The translations under genes and the position numbers were made by a program. A stretch of 8,282 bases of DNA from Clostridiaceae bacterium (GTDB lineage Bacteria > Bacillota > Clostridia > Oscillospirales > Acutalibacteraceae), in assembly GCA_016293225.1 (NCBI GenBank), contig JAEDEQ010000071.1:1-8282 (forward strand), written 5' to 3'. A model generated the notes under the pieces. It saw only the letters and a list, made by a program, of their open reading frames with translations, had not been told where the DNA came from and made no database searches. Shown in pieces: positions 6,370 to 8,282 of this stretch; the first letter of the stretch is position 1; every line of letters begins with the position of its first letter.

Positions 6370-7386
6370 TTATGCCTTGTACTCCGTAAGCGCTTTGAAA
6401 ACATAGCCGTCGCTTCTTGCCTTGTCAATTATTTCGCCAAGGGCGGCGGCATTATCCTTTGAAACCGAATGAAGCAGAATAACCGCGCCGGGGTGCAGCC
6501 GCTCGCAGACCGTTTTAACGGCATAGTCCTTGCCTTTAATCTGCTTTACGTTCCAATCGTTATAGGCGACCGACCAGAAAACGCTCACATAACCGAGGGA
6601 GGAAACAAGGTCAAGAGCGCTTTCGTTGTATTCCCCGGCGGGGAAGCGGAAAAATTTTGCGCAGTAGCCGAAGCTTTCGCGCAGATAGTTTTCCGTCTGT
6701 TCAATCTCGTCCTTCATTTTTGTTCGGCTTATTGAGGAAAAGCTCGGGTGGGTGGTTGAATGGTTGCCCACAATGTGACCCTCTTTTATCATTCTCACTA
6801 TCAGTTCGGGCTGCTTTTTAATGTGGTCAAGAGTGCAGAAAAACGCCGCAGGGACTCCCTTTTCTTTCAGAATATCCAGCACCTTTGCGGTGAGGTTTTC
6901 ATATTCCCAGCCGCAGTCGAACGTGAGGTAGAGCACCTTTTCCTGCGCCTTTGTGTCAAGGGTCAGCGCCCCGTATTTATCAAACGTTTTTTGAAATTCA
7001 ACAACCGTGTGGTGCGCCTTTCCGCCGGAGGCAGGACCGTGGGAATGGCCGATTTTTTTGACCGAAAGTCCCCTTGTGTTTTCCGGGTCGGAAACGGAGT
7101 AGGTAACCTTTTCAAGCGGCGCAAAGCCGGTTTGGGTATCGGCGCCGGCCGCGCCGGTCAGAACAAGGGGAGCGCCCTGCTGTGCTTTCGGTGCGCTTTC
7201 GTCGGTCAGGCTGACCTCCGTGGGCTTGTTCATCGGCTCGGAACGCTCGATTCTTGTGCTTTGGGTTTCGGATTGCCGGCGTTCCTTTACGGTTTCGGAA
7301 AACTGCGTAATGCCGTCCTCGTTCACACAGCCGGAAAACGAGAACGCAAGGCAAATAATAAGTATCAGACAGAAAAGCTTTTTCAT
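6370..7386 (-). CDS. pdaA: PdaA-like polysaccharide deacetylase lipoprotein (delta-lactam-biosynthetic type)
   Basis: This 338-residue protein carries a NodB-homology domain (about 148-335). In Bacillus, PdaA removes the N-acetyl group of muramic acid to form the spore-cortex muramic delta-lactam. Motifs seen: TFDCG (155-159, catalytic D157), GNHSTTHPS (H209, H213), RFPAGEYN (R247, P249), FWSVAYNDW (270-278, D277) and HPGAVILLHSVSKDNA (298 onward). The last two closely follow PdaA and separate it from ordinary chitin or peptidoglycan GlcNAc deacetylases. The second Asp of the classic TFDDG motif is Cys158; Bacillus PdaA also lacks that Asp. Residues 1-19 are a signal peptide ending in the lipobox FSGC (Cys20), so it should be a lipoprotein, followed by a long polar linker (21-90). 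I chose the ATG at 7386: AAAGGA (7394-7399) is 7 nt away, while an ATG two codons earlier is too close. Exact spore specificity is inferred. Confidence 0.88.
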   Translation of the reverse strand: MKKLFCLILIICLAFSFSGCVNEDGITQFSETVKERRQSETQSTRIERSEPMNKPTEVSLTDESAPKAQQGAPLVLTGAAGADTQTGFAPLEKVTYSVSDPENTRGLSVKKIGHSHGPASGGKAHHTVVEFQKTFDKYGALTLDTKAQEKVLYLTFDCGWEYENLTAKVLDILKEKGVPAAFFCTLDHIKKQPELIVRMIKEGHIVGNHSTTHPSFSSISRTKMKDEIEQTENYLRESFGYCAKFFRFPAGEYNESALDLVSSLGYVSVFWSVAYNDWNVKQIKGKDYAVKTVCERLHPGAVILLHSVSKDNAAALGEIIDKARSDGYVFKALTEYKA

Positions 7387-7401
7387 GTTCATTTCCTTTC
7401 G

Positions 7402-7459
7402 TAAGCGGATAATGTTTTGCACCGCTTATGTAGCCGCCGCAAGTTTTACTAAGCGGCGG
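7402..7459 (-). promoter_or_regulatory. Leader with two alternative hairpin foldings ahead of pdaA
   Basis: In - strand RNA order four short segments occur: 1, CCGCCGCTTA (7459-7450); 2, GCGGCGG (7440-7434); 3, TAAGCGG (7428-7422); 4, CCGCTTA (7408-7402). Segment 1 can pair with 2 (7 bp) while 3 pairs with 4 (7 bp), or 1 can pair with 3 (7 bp), which excludes both. Segment 4 ends 2 nt before the ribosome binding site of the deacetylase gene. No U-tract is present, so translational rather than transcriptional control would be expected. The pairing is seen; regulation is inferred. Confidence 0.45.
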
Positions 7460-7470
7460 AGAACGAAGGC

Positions 7471-7650
7471 TTATTTGAACATATACTGCATATCGTCAAA
7501 CATATTTTCCATAACCTTGAGAGCCTTTGCGGCTTTCTTTTTATACATCTTCTTGGTTGAGGGATTGCCCATTGCGCCGGTGACGAGACCTGCCGCGCCG
7601 CCGACGGCCATTCCGATGCCGATACCTGTCATAACACTTTTCATTTTCAT
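7471..7650 (-). CDS. 59-aa glycine-rich small membrane protein (YtxH-like character)
   Basis: A 59-residue ORF has AAGGAG (7661-7666) placed 10 nt before ATG 7650 and stops with TAA at 7471-7473. Residues 4-27 form a glycine- and alanine-rich hydrophobic helix with GxxxG-type spacing (GIGIGMAVGGAAGLVTGAMG). This is followed by a lysine-rich stretch (STKKMYKKKAAKAL) and a methionine-rich amphipathic end. The pattern recalls small YtxH-like proteins common in Clostridia, from memory and not verified. It lies 84 bp upstream of the PdaA-like gene on the same strand with no terminator between, so the two may be co-transcribed. The function is unknown; GxxxG spacing suggests helix packing in a membrane. 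Confidence 0.78.
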   Translation of the reverse strand: MKMKSVMTGIGIGMAVGGAAGLVTGAMGNPSTKKMYKKKAAKALKVMENMFDDMQYMFK

Positions 7651-7689
7651 AGCTTGTCAACTCCTTTGATTACGGCACAACGCCGCCTG

Positions 7690-7718
7690 ATGTTTTTATT
7701 TTCCGCAGTCAGGGTCAA
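7690..7718 (-). promoter_or_regulatory. Weak candidate promoter for the 59-aa gene
   Basis: On the - strand TTGACC (7713-7718) and AAACAT (7690-7695) are spaced by 17 bp. The -35 is good but the -10 matches only 3 of 6 bases. Its hexamers resemble those of the promoter at 2466-2494. The start point near 7683 would give a leader of about 33 nt. Confidence 0.3.
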
Positions 7719-7746
7719 ATAATCACAGGAAAATTTTTCTCATAAC

Positions 7747-7775
7747 TTGATTGAAACAGATTTATGATATATAAT
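7747..7775 (+). promoter_or_regulatory. Sigma-A-like promoter for trmL
   Basis: TTGATT (7747-7752) and a perfect TATAAT (7770-7775) are separated by 17 bp. Transcription would begin near 7782, leaving about 40 nt before the ATG. The pair is the same as that ahead of the M20 peptidase gene. Confidence 0.75.
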
Positions 7776-7821
7776 AAGTAAACAAGATTTTAAGCTGATA
7801 TATTGAAAAGATGTGACAAAA

Positions 7822-8282
7822 ATGGCTTCTCTTAATATTGTCCTTGTTGAGCCGCAGATTCCCCAGAACACCGGAAACATTGCGCGCACCTGCGCCGCAA
7901 CGGGCGCAAGGCTCCACCTTGTTGAGCCGATGGGCTTTCACGTTGACGACAAAAAGCTGAAACGCGCCGGGCTTGATTACTGGCATCTGTTGGACATTAC
8001 CTACTATGAAGATCTTGACGATTTTTTTGAAAAAAACAGGGACGGGAGCTTTTTTTACTTTTCCACCAAGGCCCGGCGCGTCCATTCGGACATGACCTAT
8101 CCCGACAACAGCTATCTTGTTTTCGGTCGGGAGGACGCCGGACTGCCCGAAGAGCTGCTCAAAAACAATGAGCAAAGCTGCGTCAGGCTTCCGATGCGAA
8201 GCGAGGCGCGCAGTCTTAACCTTTCAAACACCGTTGCCGTGGGCGTTTTTGAGGTGCTCCGGCAGTGGGGCTATCCCGAGCT
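7822..8282 (+). CDS. trmL: tRNA (cytidine(34)-2'-O)-methyltransferase, 3' end cut by window
   Basis: This is a SPOUT-family (trefoil-knot) methyltransferase that methylates the ribose 2'-OH of the wobble base (C34/U34) in certain tRNAs using S-adenosylmethionine. 153 codons are visible; the family is about 155-160 residues, so only a few are missing. Landmarks are IVLVEPQIPQNTGNIARTCA (6-25), HLVEPMGFHVDDKKLKRAGLD (32-52), FGREDAGLP (101-109), LPMRSEARSLNLSNTVAV (123-140) and the final EVLRQWGYP. These follow E. coli TrmL closely, including the AdoMet-binding knot. No proper ribosome binding site is visible, only a weak GAAAAG (7805-7810). An in-frame GTG three codons upstream (7813) is an alternative start, but ATG 7822 matches the family N-terminus. 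It has no stop within the window. Confidence 0.95.
   Translation, partial: MASLNIVLVEPQIPQNTGNIARTCAATGARLHLVEPMGFHVDDKKLKRAGLDYWHLLDITYYEDLDDFFEKNRDGSFFYFSTKARRVHSDMTYPDNSYLVFGREDAGLPEELLKNNEQSCVRLPMRSEARSLNLSNTVAVGVFEVLRQWGYPE

Noticed and set aside
6760..7404. 214-aa open frame on the + strand
   Set aside because: It is antisense to the PdaA-like gene, with no motif and no promoter or ribosome binding site of note.
7434..7459. Hairpin CCGCCGC/GCGGCGG read as a terminator for the 59-aa gene
   Set aside because: No T-tract follows on the - strand, so an intrinsic terminator is unlikely; it is reported instead as part of a possible alternative-fold leader.
7762..8175. 137-aa open frame on the - strand
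   Set aside because: It lies antisense to trmL, which matches its family along its full visible length on the + strand.
1..8282. CRISPR array, tRNA, rRNA, insertion sequence or prophage
   Set aside because: No regularly spaced repeats, cloverleaf, rRNA-like sequence, transposase or phage motifs were seen on either strand.

Overview
The window looks like chromosomal DNA from a low-to-mid GC Clostridia species (Bacillota), probably a gut-type Oscillospiraceae/Ruminococcaceae relative. Evidence seen directly: AGGAGG-type ribosome binding sites before most genes, sigma-A-like promoters (TTGACA/TATAAT, 16-17 bp spacers), compact genes separated by GC-rich hairpins with T-tracts, a Gram-positive lipobox, and a PdaA-type muramic delta-lactam deacetylase, which is typical of endospore formers. 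The genus is an inference. I saw no tRNA, rRNA, CRISPR array, insertion sequence or phage gene.

Layout, left to right. (1) The 3' part of a BNR/Asp-box sialidase-like gene (+) ends at 707 and meets a bidirectional terminator. (2) Convergent to it is an M20-family metallopeptidase with an N-terminal signal or anchor (-, 787-2256), with a good promoter at 2316-2344. (3) An apparent three-gene unit on the + strand runs from a promoter at 2466-2494 to a strong terminator at 4808-4835. It holds a 361-residue membrane-anchored exported protein of no named family, a 41-residue micro-protein (3665-3790), and an exported calcineurin-like metallophosphoesterase (3856-4794). This is the least explained part of the window. 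(4) argH, argininosuccinate lyase (-, 4855-6225), has its own near-consensus promoter and a possible ARG box. (5) A PdaA-like lipoprotein deacetylase (-, 6370-7386) is preceded by a 59-residue glycine-rich small membrane protein (-, 7471-7650). The leader between them can fold in two mutually exclusive ways. (6) trmL, a tRNA wobble 2'-O-methyltransferase (+, from 7822), runs off the right edge and lacks only its last few residues.

Functional picture: housekeeping genes (argH, trmL) alternate with cell-envelope and exported functions (sialidase-like protein, M20 peptidase, the anchored protein/micro-protein/phosphoesterase unit, PdaA lipoprotein). The genes do not form one pathway. The best candidates for something undescribed are the three-gene envelope unit and the possible RNA switch ahead of pdaA. 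Three real genes here are short or cut by the window edge and are easily missed: the 41-aa ORF, the 59-aa ORF and trmL.
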